Positions 44,303 through 56,207 of a DNA stretch of 64,000 nt are shown piece after piece; within the stretch, counting starts at the first letter, position 1, and each line of letters starts with the position of its first letter. The notes beneath the pieces were generated by a model. It was not told the origin of the DNA, searched no databases, and was given only the letters and a program-made list of their open reading frames with translations. The DNA lies in assembly GCA_016858145.1 (NCBI GenBank), contig JAEHOE010000113.1, forward strand, positions 372,001-436,000, read 5' to 3'. This DNA is from Edaphochlamys debaryana (lineage: Eukaryota > Chlorophyta > Chlorophyceae > Chlamydomonadales). The position numbers were made by a program, and so were the translations under genes.

Positions 44303-47300
44303 ATGCCCGCGCTCCTACTCGCGCTGCTTCTGGGCGTCTCATACGCTCCATCGGTGGTCATCGGCGGGCTAATGCGGGGCAGCAGCTCGGTCAAGCTTCG
44401 CGCTGAGGCAGAGATCTCCGCCAAGGCAAAAGGTGGGCTAGGAGTCCTGGGGGAGCCGCACTCTCCAGACAGGACACGACCGTGCCCCTCCTAACGGGGG
44501 GGCTTTGGGGGCACGTCAGGGCCTGGGGGGGGAGTCCTTCCCACCCGCCCAACCCGGTCTGCCCCCCTTCCTCTCGCGCTGTGTGTTGCCCTAGGTGCAA
44601 CTAGCGACGCAGCTCAACAGGAGCAGCAGGGCGATGAGCTGCTGGGTGATGACGTGAGCCGGCGGCAACTGCAACAGATTGTCATAGCCGACCCCGACAT
44701 CATCATCCCCATTTTCAAGTGAGTCACGGTAGATCGGCTTGACCAAGGCCAGGAAACGGGGTGCCGTGGTTTTCCTGTGGAGGACCCCAGGCATGGATCC
44801 CCTGTGTGGATGAGGCATTCCCATCATCGGCTAAGTGCTGACGCCTAGCGCAACTGCCCTGTCCCTAAACGCAGGCCGCCCCGCCCTCCGGCGCCACCCT
44901 GCGGCTTTTCCACGGGCGCGATCTTCAAGCCCTGCCCACCTCCACCCTCCCCGCCCCGACCCCCGAAGCCCCCCTCCCCCCGGCCCTCGCCGCCCAAGCC
45001 GCCGAGCCCGCCCAAGCCCCCGAAACCGCCGTCGCCCCGGCCCTCGCCTCCCAAGCCGCCCAGCCCGCCGAGCCCGCCCAAACCGCCAAAACCGCCGTCG
45101 CCCCGGCCCTCGCCGCCTAAGCCACCGAGCCCGCCTGGCCCGCCCAAACCCCCGTCTCCCCGGCCGTCACCGCCAAAACCGCCCAAGCCCCCGTCTCCCC
45201 CGAAGCCGCCCCGGCCGCCGCCAAACCCCAACCCGCCCCGTCCGCCCCGGCCCCCCCGCGTGCCAGACCCCCCCTCCCCTCCCGCGCCGCCCTGCGGTGT
45301 CACCGCTACGGGCGAGTTCAAGCCCTGCCCACCACCGCCCACTCCGCCCTCCCCGCCCCGACCCCCGGCCGGCTGCTGGGTCCAGGTCATCATTGACAAC
45401 GTGCCAAAGTGGGTTCCCTGCCCGCCTCCACCTTCCCCACGCCCCCCTGCGCCAGATGGCTGCCCCGTCTACAACAGCGACGGCTCACTCGCTGGCTATA
45501 AGCCCTGCCCGCCGCCGTCTCCCCGCCCGCCGTCGCCCGGCCCTCCCCGGCCCCCCACCGTCATCCCTCCGTGCGGCACGGCCGGAGCACTGCCCTGCCC
45601 TCCCTCGCCCATGCCTCCGCGGCCCCCCACCGTCGTCCCGCCCTGCGGTACGGACACTACCAAGCCCTGCCCTCCCTCGCCCGCGCCCCCACGGCCTCCG
45701 AACCCCATTGACTGTCGTGTTCAAATCCTGGTGAACAACCAGCTTACGTGGGTGCCCTGCCCCTCTCCTCCGTCACCTCGCCCGCCGTCTCCCGCCCCCC
45801 CTCGGCCCCCCACCGTCATCCCTCCCTGCGGCACCACTGGGGCTCTGCCCTGCCCTCCCTCGCCCATGCCTCCGCGGCCCCCCACCGTCGTCCCTCCCTG
45901 CGGACCAGGCACCACAATCCCCTGCCCTCCCTCGCCCGCGCCCCCACGGCCTCCGAACCCAATCGACTGTCGTGTTCAAATCCTGGTGAACAACCAGCTT
46001 ACGTGGGTGCCCTGCCCCTCTCCTCCGTCACCTCGCCCGCCGTCTCCCGCCCCCCCTCGGCCCCCCACCGTCATCCCTCCCTGCGGCACCACTGGGGCTC
46101 TGCCCTGCCCTCCCTCGCCCATGCCTCCGCGGCCCCCCACCGTCGTCCCGCCCTGCGGTACGGACACTACCAAGCCCTGCCCTCCCTCGCCCGCGCCCCC
46201 ACGGCCTCCGAACCCCATTGACTGTCGTGTGCAAATCCTGGTAAACAACCAGCTTACGTGGGTGCCCTGCCCCTCTCCTCCATCACCTCGCCCGCCCTCT
46301 CCTCCCGAGGGCTGCCCGGTCTACAACAGCGACGGCTCTCTCGCTGGCTACAAGCCCTGCCCGCCGCCGTCTCCCCGCCCGCCGTCGCCCGGCCCTCCCC
46401 GGCCCCCCACCGTCATCCCTCCGTGCGGCACGGCCGGAGCACTGCCCTGCCCTCCCTCGCCCATGCCTCCGCGGCCCCCCACCGTCGTCCCGCCCTGCGG
46501 TACGGACACTACCAAGCCCTGCCCTCCCTCGCCCGCGCCCCCACGGCCTCCGAACCCCACTGACTGTCGTGTGCAAATCCTGGTGAACAACCAGCTTACG
46601 TGGGTGCCCTGCCCCTCTCCTCCGTCACCTCGCCCGCCGTCTCCCGCCCCCCCTCGGCCCCCCACCGTCATCCCTCCCTGCGGCACCACTGGGGCTCTGC
46701 CCTGCCCTCCCTCGCCCATGCCTCCGCGGCCCCCCACCGTCGTCCCTCCCTGCGGACCAGGCACCACAATCCCCTGCCCTCCCTCGCCCGCGCCCCCACG
46801 GCCTCCGAACCCAATCGACTGCCGTGTGCAAATCCTGGTGAACAACCAGCTTACGTGGGTGCCCTGCCCCTCTCCTCCGTCACCTCGCCCGCCGTCTCCC
46901 GCCCCCCCTCGGCCCCCCACCGTCATCCCTCCCTGCGGCACCACTGGGGCTCTGCCCTGCCCTCCCTCGCCCATGCCTCCGCGGCCCCCCACCGTCGTCC
47001 CGCCCTGCGGTACGGACACTACCAAGCCCTGCCCTCCCTCGCCCGCGCCCCCACGGCCTCCGAACCCCATTGACTGTCGTGTGCAAATCCTGGTAAACAA
47101 CCAGCTTACGTGGGTGCCCTGCCCCTCTCCTCCATCACCTCGCCCGCCCTCTCCTCCCGAGGGCTGCCCGGTCTACAACAGCGACGGCTCTCTCGCTGGC
47201 TACAAGCCCTGCCCGCCGCCGTCTCCCCGCCCGCCGTCGCCCGGCCCTCCCCGGCCCCCCACCGTCATCCCTCCGTGCGGCACCACCGGGGCACTGCCCT

Positions 47301-49126
47301 GCCCGCCCTCGCCCTTGCCTCCGCGGCCCCCCACCGTCGTCCCGCCCTGCGGACCAGGCACCACAATCCCCTGCCCTCCCTCGCCCGCGCCCCCACGGCC
47401 TCCGAACCCCATTGACTGTCGTGTGCAAATCCTGGTGAACAACCAGCTTACGTGGGTGCCCTGCCCCTCGCCTCCGTCACCTCGCCCGCCGTCTCCCGGC
47501 CCTCCGCGGCCCCCCACCGTCGTCCCTCCATGCGGCACGACCGGGGCTCTGCCCTGCCCGCCCTCGCCCATGCCTCCTCGGCCCCCCACCGTCGTCCCTC
47601 CCTGCGGACCAGGCACCACAATCCCCTGCCCTCCCTCGCCCGCGCCCCCACGGCCTCCGAACCCCATCGACTGTCGTGTTCAAATTCTGGTGAACAACCA
47701 GCTTACGTGGGTGCCCTGCCCCTCTCCTCCGTCACCTCGCCCGCCGTCTCCCGGCCCTCCGCGGCCCCCCACCGTCATCCCTCCATGCGGCACCACCGGA
47801 GCCCTGCCCTGCCCCCCTTCGCCGGCGCCTCCGCGGCCTCCCACAACGGAGCCTTGCGGCACGGCAAACACCAAGCCCTGCCCTCCATCCCCGCCGGAAG
47901 GCTGCCCTGTTTACTTCGACAATGGCACCCTCGCTGGCTACAAGCCCTGCCCGCCGCCCTCCCCTCCCCAAGGCTGCCCGGTCTACAACGGCGATGTTCT
48001 TATCGGCTACAAGCCGTGCCCGCCGCCTTCCCCACGCCCGCCCTCGCCCATGCCTCCCCGGCCTCCAACCGTCGTGCCGCCCTGCGGCACGCCTGGGGCC
48101 CTGCCCTGCCCTCCCGCGCCCCCCACTCCGCCCTCTCCTCCACGGCCTCCCGCCGGCTGCCAGGTCCAAATCATCGTCGATAATGTGCCAAAGTGGGTGC
48201 CCTGCCCGCCTCCACCCTCGCCTCGGCCCCCTTCGCCCGCGCCTCCACTGCCCCTGCCTCCTCCGGACTGCACCATCACCACCCCCATCAACGGTGTTGT
48301 CACCCGGGTGCCCTGCCCTCCTCCGCCCTCTCCACGCCCGCCCCTTCTTCGTCCGCCTTCCCCCGGGCCCCCTCGTCCCCCGTCCGGCAACCCCCCGTGC
48401 GGTACAACCGGAGCCCTGCCCTGCCCCCCTTCGCCTGCGCCTCCCCGGCCGCCCTCGGGAGACCCACCCTGCGGGACGGACGCAACGAAGCCCTGCCCGC
48501 CCTCCCCCGCGCCTCCCCGGCCCCCCGCCGGCACCCCCCTGCCCTGCGGCACCGCCGGGGCCCTGCCCTGCCCTCCCTCGCCCGCGCCCCCACGGCCTCC
48601 GAACCCAATCGACTGCCGTGTGCAAATCCTGGTGAACAACCAGCTTACGTGGGTGCCCTGCCCCTCGCCCCCCTCGCCCTTCCCTCCGCGGCCGCCCGTC
48701 GACCCCCCCTGCGACCCCACGGACCCCACCAAGCCCTGCAACCCCCCGCCCGTGCCCCCCTCCCCGAGCCTCTGCCGCATCGCCGTCGGCAGCAGCGTCC
48801 AGTGGGTGCCCTGCCCTCCGCCCACCGCGCCGGCGCCACCCGAGGGCTGCCCCGTTTTCGACGAGAAGGGCAACCTACTCGGCTACAAGCCCTGCCCGCC
48901 CCCACCGGAGCACGACGGCTGCCCGGTGTTTGATGACGACGGCAACCTCCTTGGCTACAAGCCCTGCCCGCCGCCGCCGGAGCACGACGGCTGCCCGGTT
49001 TTCGACGAGAAGGGCAACCTTCTCGGCTACAAGCCCTGCCCGCCGCCCAGTGACGTGAAGCCGTGCGGCACAGACGCGACCGGGCCTTGCGCGCCTCCGC
49101 CCAAGGACGCCACTACCCGTCAGTAA
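44303..49126 (+). CDS. hydroxyproline-rich extracellular matrix glycoprotein with Cys-bounded islands
   Basis: Three exons: 44303-44432, 44595-44718, 44875-49126, about 1501 residues. The start gives a clear signal peptide ([19 protein letters not shown]); an ATG 4 bases upstream is out of frame. A mostly non-proline segment follows ([20 protein letters not shown], then IIIPIF). The rest is [12 protein letters not shown] and RPPSPAPP motifs, typical hydroxylation and O-glycosylation sites of volvocine walls. Short non-proline islands carry a Cys near each end: [45 protein letters not shown] see no pherophorin domain. The islands repeat every 85 residues, and an 852-bp block is itself duplicated. 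A structural wall or matrix role is inferred. No TGTAA is visible within the next few hundred bases. Confidence 0.9.
45710..47415 (+). repeat. 852-bp higher-order repeat built of 255-bp units in the proline-rich gene
   Basis: gactgtcgtgt starts at 45710, 45965, 46220, 46562 and onwards. The 255-bp (85-residue) spacing repeats inside blocks that recur 852 bp apart (for example 45748-46221 against 46600-47073). Copies are almost identical at DNA level, including silent sites. Confidence 0.9.
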
Positions 49127-52100
49127 AGCCAGCGGCGGCAAAGCTTCATGCATGGTTCGTCAGCCGCTAATAATGTGTTCGATCAAGCTGCCTGAGTAAG
49201 GTCTTCTGGATAGAATGTACAGCATAGCCTAGTGGCGTTAGGCTCGAGAGACTCGATCGCGTGCATGCGTGCGCGCTGGGAATGTTGATTTAAAGGACTC
49301 TCGACTTGCGAGGAGCCTCGTGGAGCTGTTTGGAGCTGTGAATCGAAGGTGACTCTGGGTGCTCTAGGTGCTGTGGGTCTCGTTTTGGGGAGAGCAATGT
49401 GGTGTGATGGCATTGCTGGGGTCAGGATTCGTGCCGGGCCGTACGAGCATCCCGTATGAGCTGTCGGTTGGTAGATGCCGCGTGCGCCATTGGGTGACTT
49501 GGCTTTTGGGCAAAGCGGCGTGTGATTGCTTTCTCAAGGAGCATTTCGTGCTCCTCCGGCTTATGGCCGCTGCTTATCATTGCATTCGGAGACCGCTGTT
49601 TCGCACCGCACGACAAAGCATTGCATAAACAGGGCAGATAGAGAAAGGGATGGATGTATAGAGCGGAGCTCGGCGGGACTCAGGTTGGCATAGGGACAGC
49701 ACAGCAGGCTCGAAGGAAGGCTACATACAAGGCGGCACGGATGGTCGCTCATGGGGCTCCGGGAGGACGGAGGCATGTTCTTGAGTGGCCAGCCAGGGGG
49801 GGCAACAGACCGAACTTCACCTAACGCGGAGTGGGGCTGAGAAGCACGCTATGCCCACCTAGTCAAAATTGCTCAACTGCAGGGGCTACTGGCTAGCCGG
49901 TTATAATTCGCATGGTGGGTCCTCGACAAAAGGGAAAGCATCTGGGGCGCACCTGTATCCCTTAGATCTGGATTGCACCAGATGTGCTTTGCGCCGCGTG
50001 CTCTTGTGTGTGTGTCTGGACTTGGGGGCTGTGGGGGCCGTACGTACGACGTGCACGGCGAGCTTTGGATGAAGCTGGGGCGGCCCTTTCGCGCCCAAGT
50101 CTTTCACGGGGCGCGGGCAAATGTGTTGAACGTCCGCGAAGGCAACGCGGACGCCATATTGCTAGCTCGGACGCTGAGTTGCTTTGTCCGTTGGGTACCG
50201 TGTGTGTGCCAGCCACGTGTCTGCCCGTACGTGCTCCATCGTTACGGGGCATGGGCCAGCTCTAGAAGTGCGTCGTTAATGCGTGCTCGAATGAGCACGC
50301 CCAGCAAGTTGCCAGCACAGCAAATTGCCAGGTGCAAGCCCCTGCGTGTCCCCTAAGCTGGGGGCACGGGCGTGTCGGCAAGCGTCTGGACGTGATGATG
50401 GCTCTAAACATCGTGTGTGTAAGGTGACGGCCGGATTCCACTATTGGCCCCTGACTACTCCCGCCTTCCCGGGTCCGTGCCGCTGCTTGGTAAGCGCATG
50501 GTTCGTCAAGCATACGACAGCCGGGGGGGGGGCACATCGCACCCCTTCGTGCCTGAGCGCAGGCCAGGGTTCGTACTTCCTAGGCCTCAGCAGCGCCGCT
50601 CTTCCCTTGCACGCCCGGACGGCCCCATCCTCAGCACGCCCCTCCCCAGCCGTCGCCCCTCACTGCCGCCGGCTGGCGTGTCATCCACTCACACGGTTAC
50701 ATCAACATTACGTGATGCGAGGCTGGCCAGGTTTGGCTGGGTCCTGCGCACCCCAAAGCTCCCCCTCCTCCTCAGCACCTGTGCCGGTCACACTCGCACC
50801 CCCCCCCACACTCACACCAGCGGTGGTGCTGCACGCATGCGAGTCGAGTCCGCCCCTCCAAGAGGCACCAAGTGCCGGTCACGCTGGGACTCCCCCAGCG
50901 ACTCCCCCACCCTCAGCGGGGACAGCCCCGTAGTGTGCTGGGCATCGTATTGACGCGTGTGGTACGGGAATTGCAAAACCTGCGAAGAGCGGGCCTTCGC
51001 CCCTCCCAAACCCCGCCCGGAGCCCCTAGGTTAGCCCCTGCTTCGGCGGTGCACATTGCTGGCACCCTGCCTTCCTCCTCGTGCGTTGCGGCAGCGGCTA
51101 CGTCGACGCGCTCAGCAGCATTCCCCGTCATCATTCTGACTACGATGCATGGCCCCTGCGGCACAGAACCCCCGCCCCGCGACCCCGCTTGTATGTGTTG
51201 TCGCCTTGAACAGCAAAGCAGCAGCGGCCACCAGCCACTGGATGGCTAGCCAGGCTAGGTCCTCGGCTTGGTCTTTGGTGAGAGCCGTGCCGTATGTCGA
51301 GGGCCTGCACACGCCACAGCCTCGCCATGACCCGTGCCCAGGGTCCGCTCATCGCCTAGTCCCCCCCCTTGTCCAGCAGAGGCACACGCATGCACCCACA
51401 TGCTGACATGCAATTACACGAAATGCCACGCACGTCGCGCCCAAGCAATGACCACACTTTGAAGTGCGACCGACCGGTGCCTGAACTTTTACTGCTTATT
51501 ACAGTGTTGAGCTGCAGCGGCCCTTCAGGTACTGAAGCACCGACAGCAAACGTCAAGCCCGGCTCAAAGCTTGCAGGCTCCATAGCGAGCCATTCCACGC
51601 TCTGCCCTCACAGCCCCCTTGTTATTTGTCACCCTCTGGCCGCTCTGGGGGACAAAAGCGCCCCGGGAAAAGTTTGGTGGCGAACGGCTATACTGCAATG
51701 CTGCAACGGCGTCAAGCGGGCGCCACACAGTTAGATACCTCGCCCACACGCCCTGCCTCGGGGTGCTTTGGTTGCGCACCCTGTACCTCCCAGCGCAAAC
51801 GCAGGCCTACAAAGACGCCCATAGGCTCGTGGGGACCGAACTCAAGCGCCCAGACCCAAGGACCCATCCACCCACAAGCCACGCATACCCTGCGCCTTAG
51901 GTTCAAATAATCGACGCATTGTACTCAAAACCGCGGGTGTGCAAAAACAGAAAGCATAGATACGCCAGGACCCCCAAAGCTGCTGCCCCGACCTCGCCAC
52001 AAAAGGCAGAGTCTTGAAAGGCAAATGTTCCACTGTCCGCTCAAGTCCTAAAAGCCCTCTCCACCCCATCTCGGCTGGCGGCACGCTGCGTCGATCCTCA

Positions 52101-52167
52101 AAGTAACTCACTTCCAGCCGAAACCTTTCGTCCATACAAACCTCGATCCACACAGATCCACTAGCCA
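49127..52167. other. 3-kb stretch with no recognised gene
   Basis: Between the proline-rich gene and the poly(A) signal of the next gene. Open frames up to about 200 codons exist on both strands but none shows motifs, repeated modules or a consistent exon pattern. GC is lower than in neighbouring genes and long G/C runs are absent. Confidence 0.45.
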
Positions 52168-52172
52168 TTACA
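52168..52172 (-). terminator. TGTAA poly(A) signal of the lipid-binding-like gene
   Basis: ttaca on + in gccattacatcg, about 760 bases past the stop at 52934. The gap would be a long 3' UTR, comparable to that of the C2 gene. Confidence 0.45.
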
Positions 52173-52545
52173 TCGATACAGCAGTGCGCGCAATAATACC
52201 ATACAAGCGTCCAGCGATGTAGCTGGCTAATAGACGTCAGGCTCTCGGCGTGCACCGGACACTCTCCAGGTCCAGAAGGCCATCTCGACGTTGGTCCAGC
52301 CGGCCGTCGCGCCGGCGCTGCTCAAGCCCCGGGCCGCTTTACGCTCGCCGCCGCCAGCGGGCGCCCGCACATCATCGCGCGGCCACCCCTCCACCGCTGC
52401 TCGCCGTGTTCCTAGACCCACACGAAGTCCATGCCCCGCCGCATCCCTTGTGCGCGCGTCGCCCCCGGCCACCCAACGGCCTACGCCTGCGCCCCGACCC
52501 AGGGACGCCGGCGCGCCGCCGCCCCCTGGCCTCGCACCTTGGAAG

Positions 52546-52685
52546 CCGGACCCAACCGGACCGGACCGGACCCGACCGAGCCGGACCGGACCGGATCGGA
52601 CCCGACCGAGCCGGACCGGATCGGATTCGACCGGACCGAGCCGGACCGGATCGGATCGGACCGGATCGGATCGGACCGGACCCGC
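52546..52685. repeat. GGACC/GGATC pentamer array in the putative 3' UTR
   Basis: About 27 copies of ggacc, ggatc, gacccga or gagcc-type words in tandem (accggaccggaccggacccg). They fall in the 3' UTR of the gene ending at 52934, if the TGTAA at 52168 is used. Confidence 0.8.
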
Positions 52686-52933
52686 CTGGCGCTGGCGTCC
52701 CAAGGCCGGGGACCCTCTCCAGATTGCAGCCCCCGCCGCCGCCACCGGAGCCGTCAGCCGCTGTCATACCCCTCCCCCGCCGCGGTCCTTACCGCCACGG
52801 GGCGAGGACCACGAGCCAGCCCGGGTCCCTGCCTAGCACCCAGCCTAGACCCTGCCAAGGCCGCCGCCGCCGCCTGGCCCGCCGCCGCCGTCGGCGCCGC
52901 CGCCGGAGCCGGCAGCGCTTGCGGCAGGGGCGC

Positions 52934-55574
52934 TCAAGCGACCGGCGCCGGGGCTGCCTCGGGCGCAGCGCACACCTGCTGCGGCTCCTGCGCCGCCGCC
53001 GCCGCCGGAGCCGCCGGCGGCGGCACTTGCTGTTGCGTGGTCTGACTGGCGGCGGTACCGCCAGTGCCGTTCGCGTCAGCGTCGGGCAGGGAGGCGTGCG
53101 GCGCCTGGGCCTGGGCCTGGCCGTGGTGGTGCTTGCCGCGCCCGCCCCTGTGGTACACCGTACGGTACGACACGGTGGGCCCGTCAGCGCCCGCCAGCCG
53201 CAGCGTCGACGTCACCACCAGCAGGTCGTCGTCCCGGGCCGCCGCCGCTGACGTCAGCTCGCCGCCGCCGCCGCCGCCGCCGGAAGTGGCGGCGGCGCCG
53301 CCGCCCGGTACGAGTACGAAGTGGTCGTTGCCGGATCCGGACAGCGGCTCGCCCCAGCTAACGGTCAGGAGCAGGGATCCGTCGGGCTGTACGGCAACCG
53401 ACGCGGCGTGCTTGCCTAAGGGGGCGGGGGGCAGGGTCAACGAGAAGTAGGTGAGGGTGAAGGGGGATGCTGATTGAAGGCCAGGGAGAGAAGGGCGTGA
53501 AGGGGGTGGCAGCGCGGTGGGCGACCCGGGCCATTACATCCCGACCTCCTGCCCCCGGGCACTCCTGAGCGGCCACTGCCCCCTCGGAACTGCTCCCCCC
53601 TCCCCCGGAATGAGCGCACCGCCCCCCGCCTGCCAACGCGTCACCCCCCCCCCCCGCCGCCCCCCGCCTGCCCCCCTCCTCCGTTGCCCCCCGCCTGCCC
53701 CCCACCGCCGCCGCCCCCCGCCTGCCCCCTCTCCTACGGCTCTGTCCGCTCACCCCTGCGCAGGTCCCGGCGGTTGAAGTGGCCCACGGTGCCGTCCAGC
53801 GGGTAGGACTCGCGGACCTGGCGAAGGGGGAGACAGGGGGGGGGAGGGAGGGGAGGGGGGGTGGTCAGAGGGGGGGGGTCAGGACTCGCGGACCTGGGGG
53901 CGGGGGTGGAGACAGGGGGAGTGTGTTGCTGAGGGAGATCGCGCCGACGCCGGGGAATCCTCCGCCAGGGAGACAGCGGGGGAGGGCGGTAGGTGAATGG
54001 GTCAGAGGGGGTGGTGAAGGGAGGCGGGAGGTGGAGGAGGCGGGAGGAGGTGGTGCAGCGGAGGGGAGCGGGATCCGTCCAGCAAGCAGGCCTGGCGGGC
54101 CTGGCGGGCCTGGCGGGCCTGGCGGGCCTGGCGGGCCTGGCGAGGGCAGGCGAGGGCAGGCGAGGGCAGGCGAGGGCAGGCGAGGGCAGGCGAGGGCAGG
54201 CGAGGGCAGGCGAGGGCAGGCGAGGGCAGGCGAGGGCAGGCGAGGGCAGGCGAGGGCAGGCGAGGGCAGGCGAGGGCAGGCGAGGGCAGGCGAGGGCAGG
54301 CGAGGGCAGGCGAGGGCAGGCGAGGGCAGGCGAGGGCAGGCGAGGGCAGGCGAGGGCAGGCGAGGGCAGGCGAGGGCAGGCGAGGGCAGGCGAGGGCAGG
54401 CGAGGGCAGGCGAGGGCAGGCGAGGGCAGGCGAGGGCAGGTGGTGGTGGAGATAGTGGTAGTGGCGGGGAGAGCGGGCCGTTTGTCCCTTGCCACCCTGT
54501 CCCTAATCCTCCTTCGCAAACAAACCTCCCCACCCCCCGTCCCCCCCTCAGCCCCCCTCCCCACCTTGAACCATGCGATGACGCTAAAGATTGCCAGATC
54601 CATCCTGGGGGGGGGGGGCAGAGGGGGGGGGGTCGCAGGCGGGTGAGGGGATTTGCAGCGCGGGTCTTCTTTTACCTCCCCTTCCCGTTCGGCCTTGTAC
54701 GCTCTGCCTTCCCTCCACACTACCCCAGCCCCTCCCTCCCCCCACCCCTTCCCCGCCCCACCAACCACTCCTTCACCCGGCACCCCTTCCCCCACCCCCC
54801 TGACCTCCTCGGTTTCCAAACAGTCAAGCCAATGGCAAAATGTACCTTCTCCGGCTAACCCACTGGCAATATGCCTCCCGCTCTCCCGCTCAGCTCCAAA
54901 CTGGCCCCCTCCCGGCCCCTCCCGCGCCCCACCTCCCCGCCGCCAGCGCTCGCGGGTCGATCTCCAGCCCCCGGATCAGCTTCACGGCGGTGCGCACGAT
55001 GCCGTTGAGGTGCATGAGCTTGAGCGCGGGCTCCATGGTCTCGGAGCGGTGGCCATCCTTTTGGGGGGGGGGGCAGGAGGGGGTTGGGAGAGGCGGTAGG
55101 AGGGGGAGGGGGTGGAGGCGGAGAAGGGGGGAGAGAGGGGGATGGGAAGGGGTAGGGGGGAGCTGGGAGGGGGGGGCCATGTGGGTCGGCGCCACCGCGT
55201 CGGGTGGGGGCCCTGGGAGCCCCCGAGCAAGAGTCGGCCTGCCTCGACCTAGCCCCCGTCTCGAGCCTGCCTACCTTGACCCAGACGCCCGCAAGACGCG
55301 GATCCGCTCTGAGCACCACAGGCCGAGCCACGGCGACCGCAGCCGCAGCCGCGGCTGCAGAGCTTGCGTCCGCGGCCGAGGCTCGCGGCGCCCGAGGCGT
55401 CTTGCTGCCGCCCCGCCGGCTGCCGCTGCCGCGATCGCCAGCGGCTCCCGCCATCCATTTGGCCAGCTGGGGCGTAGCAGCGGGGGCAGAGCGCGCGAGG
55501 CGAGCGGGGAGCGGGGGGCGCGAGCGGGGAGTTCGCGCGAGCGCGGGTGGGGCGTGCGGAGCTGAGAGCGCCAT
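52934..55574 (-). CDS. conserved lipocalin/fatty-acid-binding-like protein with transit-type N-terminus
   Basis: Five exons: 55574-55275, 55057-54933, 54604-54565, 53817-53754, 53415-52934, about 336 residues. The first about 40 residues (SAPHAPPALARTPRSRPPLP) are basic and Ser/Pro/Ala-rich without acidic residues, like a transit peptide. The conserved core is WVKDGHRSETMEPALKLMHL, then IVRTAVKLIRGLEI, LAIFSVIAWFKVRESYPLDG, HFNRRDLRRGKH and LLTVSWGEPLSG, then DDDLLVVTSTLRLAG and TVSYRTVYHR. The alternation of short beta-strand-like segments and the WVKD...ESYPLDG...RDLR pattern recall plant and algal proteins with a fatty-acid-binding or lipocalin-like barrel. That assignment is from memory and tentative. 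The tail is Ala/Pro/Gln-rich. Acceptor sequence of exon 4 is duplicated at 53882-53896. Confidence 0.85.
54091..54440. repeat. 10-bp minisatellite in intron 3 of the lipid-binding-like gene
   Basis: Five copies of cctggcgggc (54091-54140) pass directly into 30 near-perfect copies of cgagggcagg (54141-54440). Both are decamers sharing GGC(G) spacing. The array lies in the intron between 54565 and 53817. Confidence 0.95.
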
Positions 55575-55652
55575 GCTGTGAGCGATGTAGCGATGTGTGT
55601 GGGGTGTAGCGAGGCAAAAGGCTATGTGGCTGGCATCGGGTGCTTCCAGTGG

Positions 55653-56207
55653 TCAGAAGCGACTTGCACGACCCATCGCGGGCCCTGGCATTGAGGATCG
55701 CAGCGGCCCTAGCTGGCTGATTAAACTTCTAGCGATGTTGCTGGACGCGCCAGCGCTTGTCCTTGCTGAGACTGTGTCTCGTGCGAGACCATGTGCGGGA
55801 TCCCATGGCCGGCGCCCCCGCGGCCCCCCGCGCACCTGGCCTCCCAGCTGGACCAGCGCCGCGGCCAGCAGCAGCCCAAAGACGTCCCACGCGCCCTTAG
55901 CAGCTGTTGTGGCGATAGCAGCTCCCAGCAGGATCAGGAAGACCCACTGCAGCACCGCGCCCACGACCGATTTGGCGCTGGAGGATGACACGCCCGATGC
56001 CCTTTCTGACGCTGTTGACGCCGCAAGCGACGACGGGGGCAGACCCAGCGGCACTCCGAGAGCGGCCGGGCCCGAAGGAGAGCCGTGCTGGGGCAGCACC
56101 AGGGGGGGTAGAGGGGCGACGTCCTCCTGCAGGCGATTCTGCCGTCGCCGCTTGAGCAGGTAGAGCAGCGACGCGCCGGCCAGCGCGGCCACCGCCTGCG
56201 GCTTCAT
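55653..56207 (-). CDS. small membrane protein, 3' end uncertain
   Basis: ATG at 56207 opens a frame with an N-terminal hydrophobic stretch (VAALAGASLLYLL), a basic cluster (KRRRQNR), a Ser/Pro/Ala linker and two adjoining hydrophobic segments (VLQWVFLILLGAAIATTA, WDVFGLLLAAALVQL). Unspliced it ends at 55653 (184 residues). A donor CAG|GTGCGC after 55836 and an acceptor CTCAG|CAAGG before 55765 are in phase and would give a 138-residue form ending at 55721. I recognise no family. It lies 79 bases upstream of the start of the next gene on the same strand and head-to-head with the sulfotransferase. Confidence 0.5.
   Translation of the reverse strand: MKPQAVAALAGASLLYLLKRRRQNRLQEDVAPLPPLVLPQHGSPSGPAALGVPLGLPPSSLAASTASERASGVSSSSAKSVVGAVLQWVFLILLGAAIATTAAKGAWDVFGLLLAAALVQLGGQVRGGPRGRRPWDPAHGLARDTVSARTSAGASSNIARSLISQLGPLRSSMPGPAMGRASRF

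Noticed and set aside
45485..48905. Long antisense frames (Gly/Arg-rich) across the proline-rich gene
   Set aside because: They are complements of the Pro-rich repeats and follow the repeat period exactly.
54141..54440. CRISPR array
   Set aside because: 10-bp perfect tandem units without spacers; a minisatellite in a eukaryotic intron.
53734..54858. Long frames on both strands through the decamer array
   Set aside because: Repeat translation only (REARGG..., LPSPALACPR...); the real exons of the gene on - are short and lie outside.
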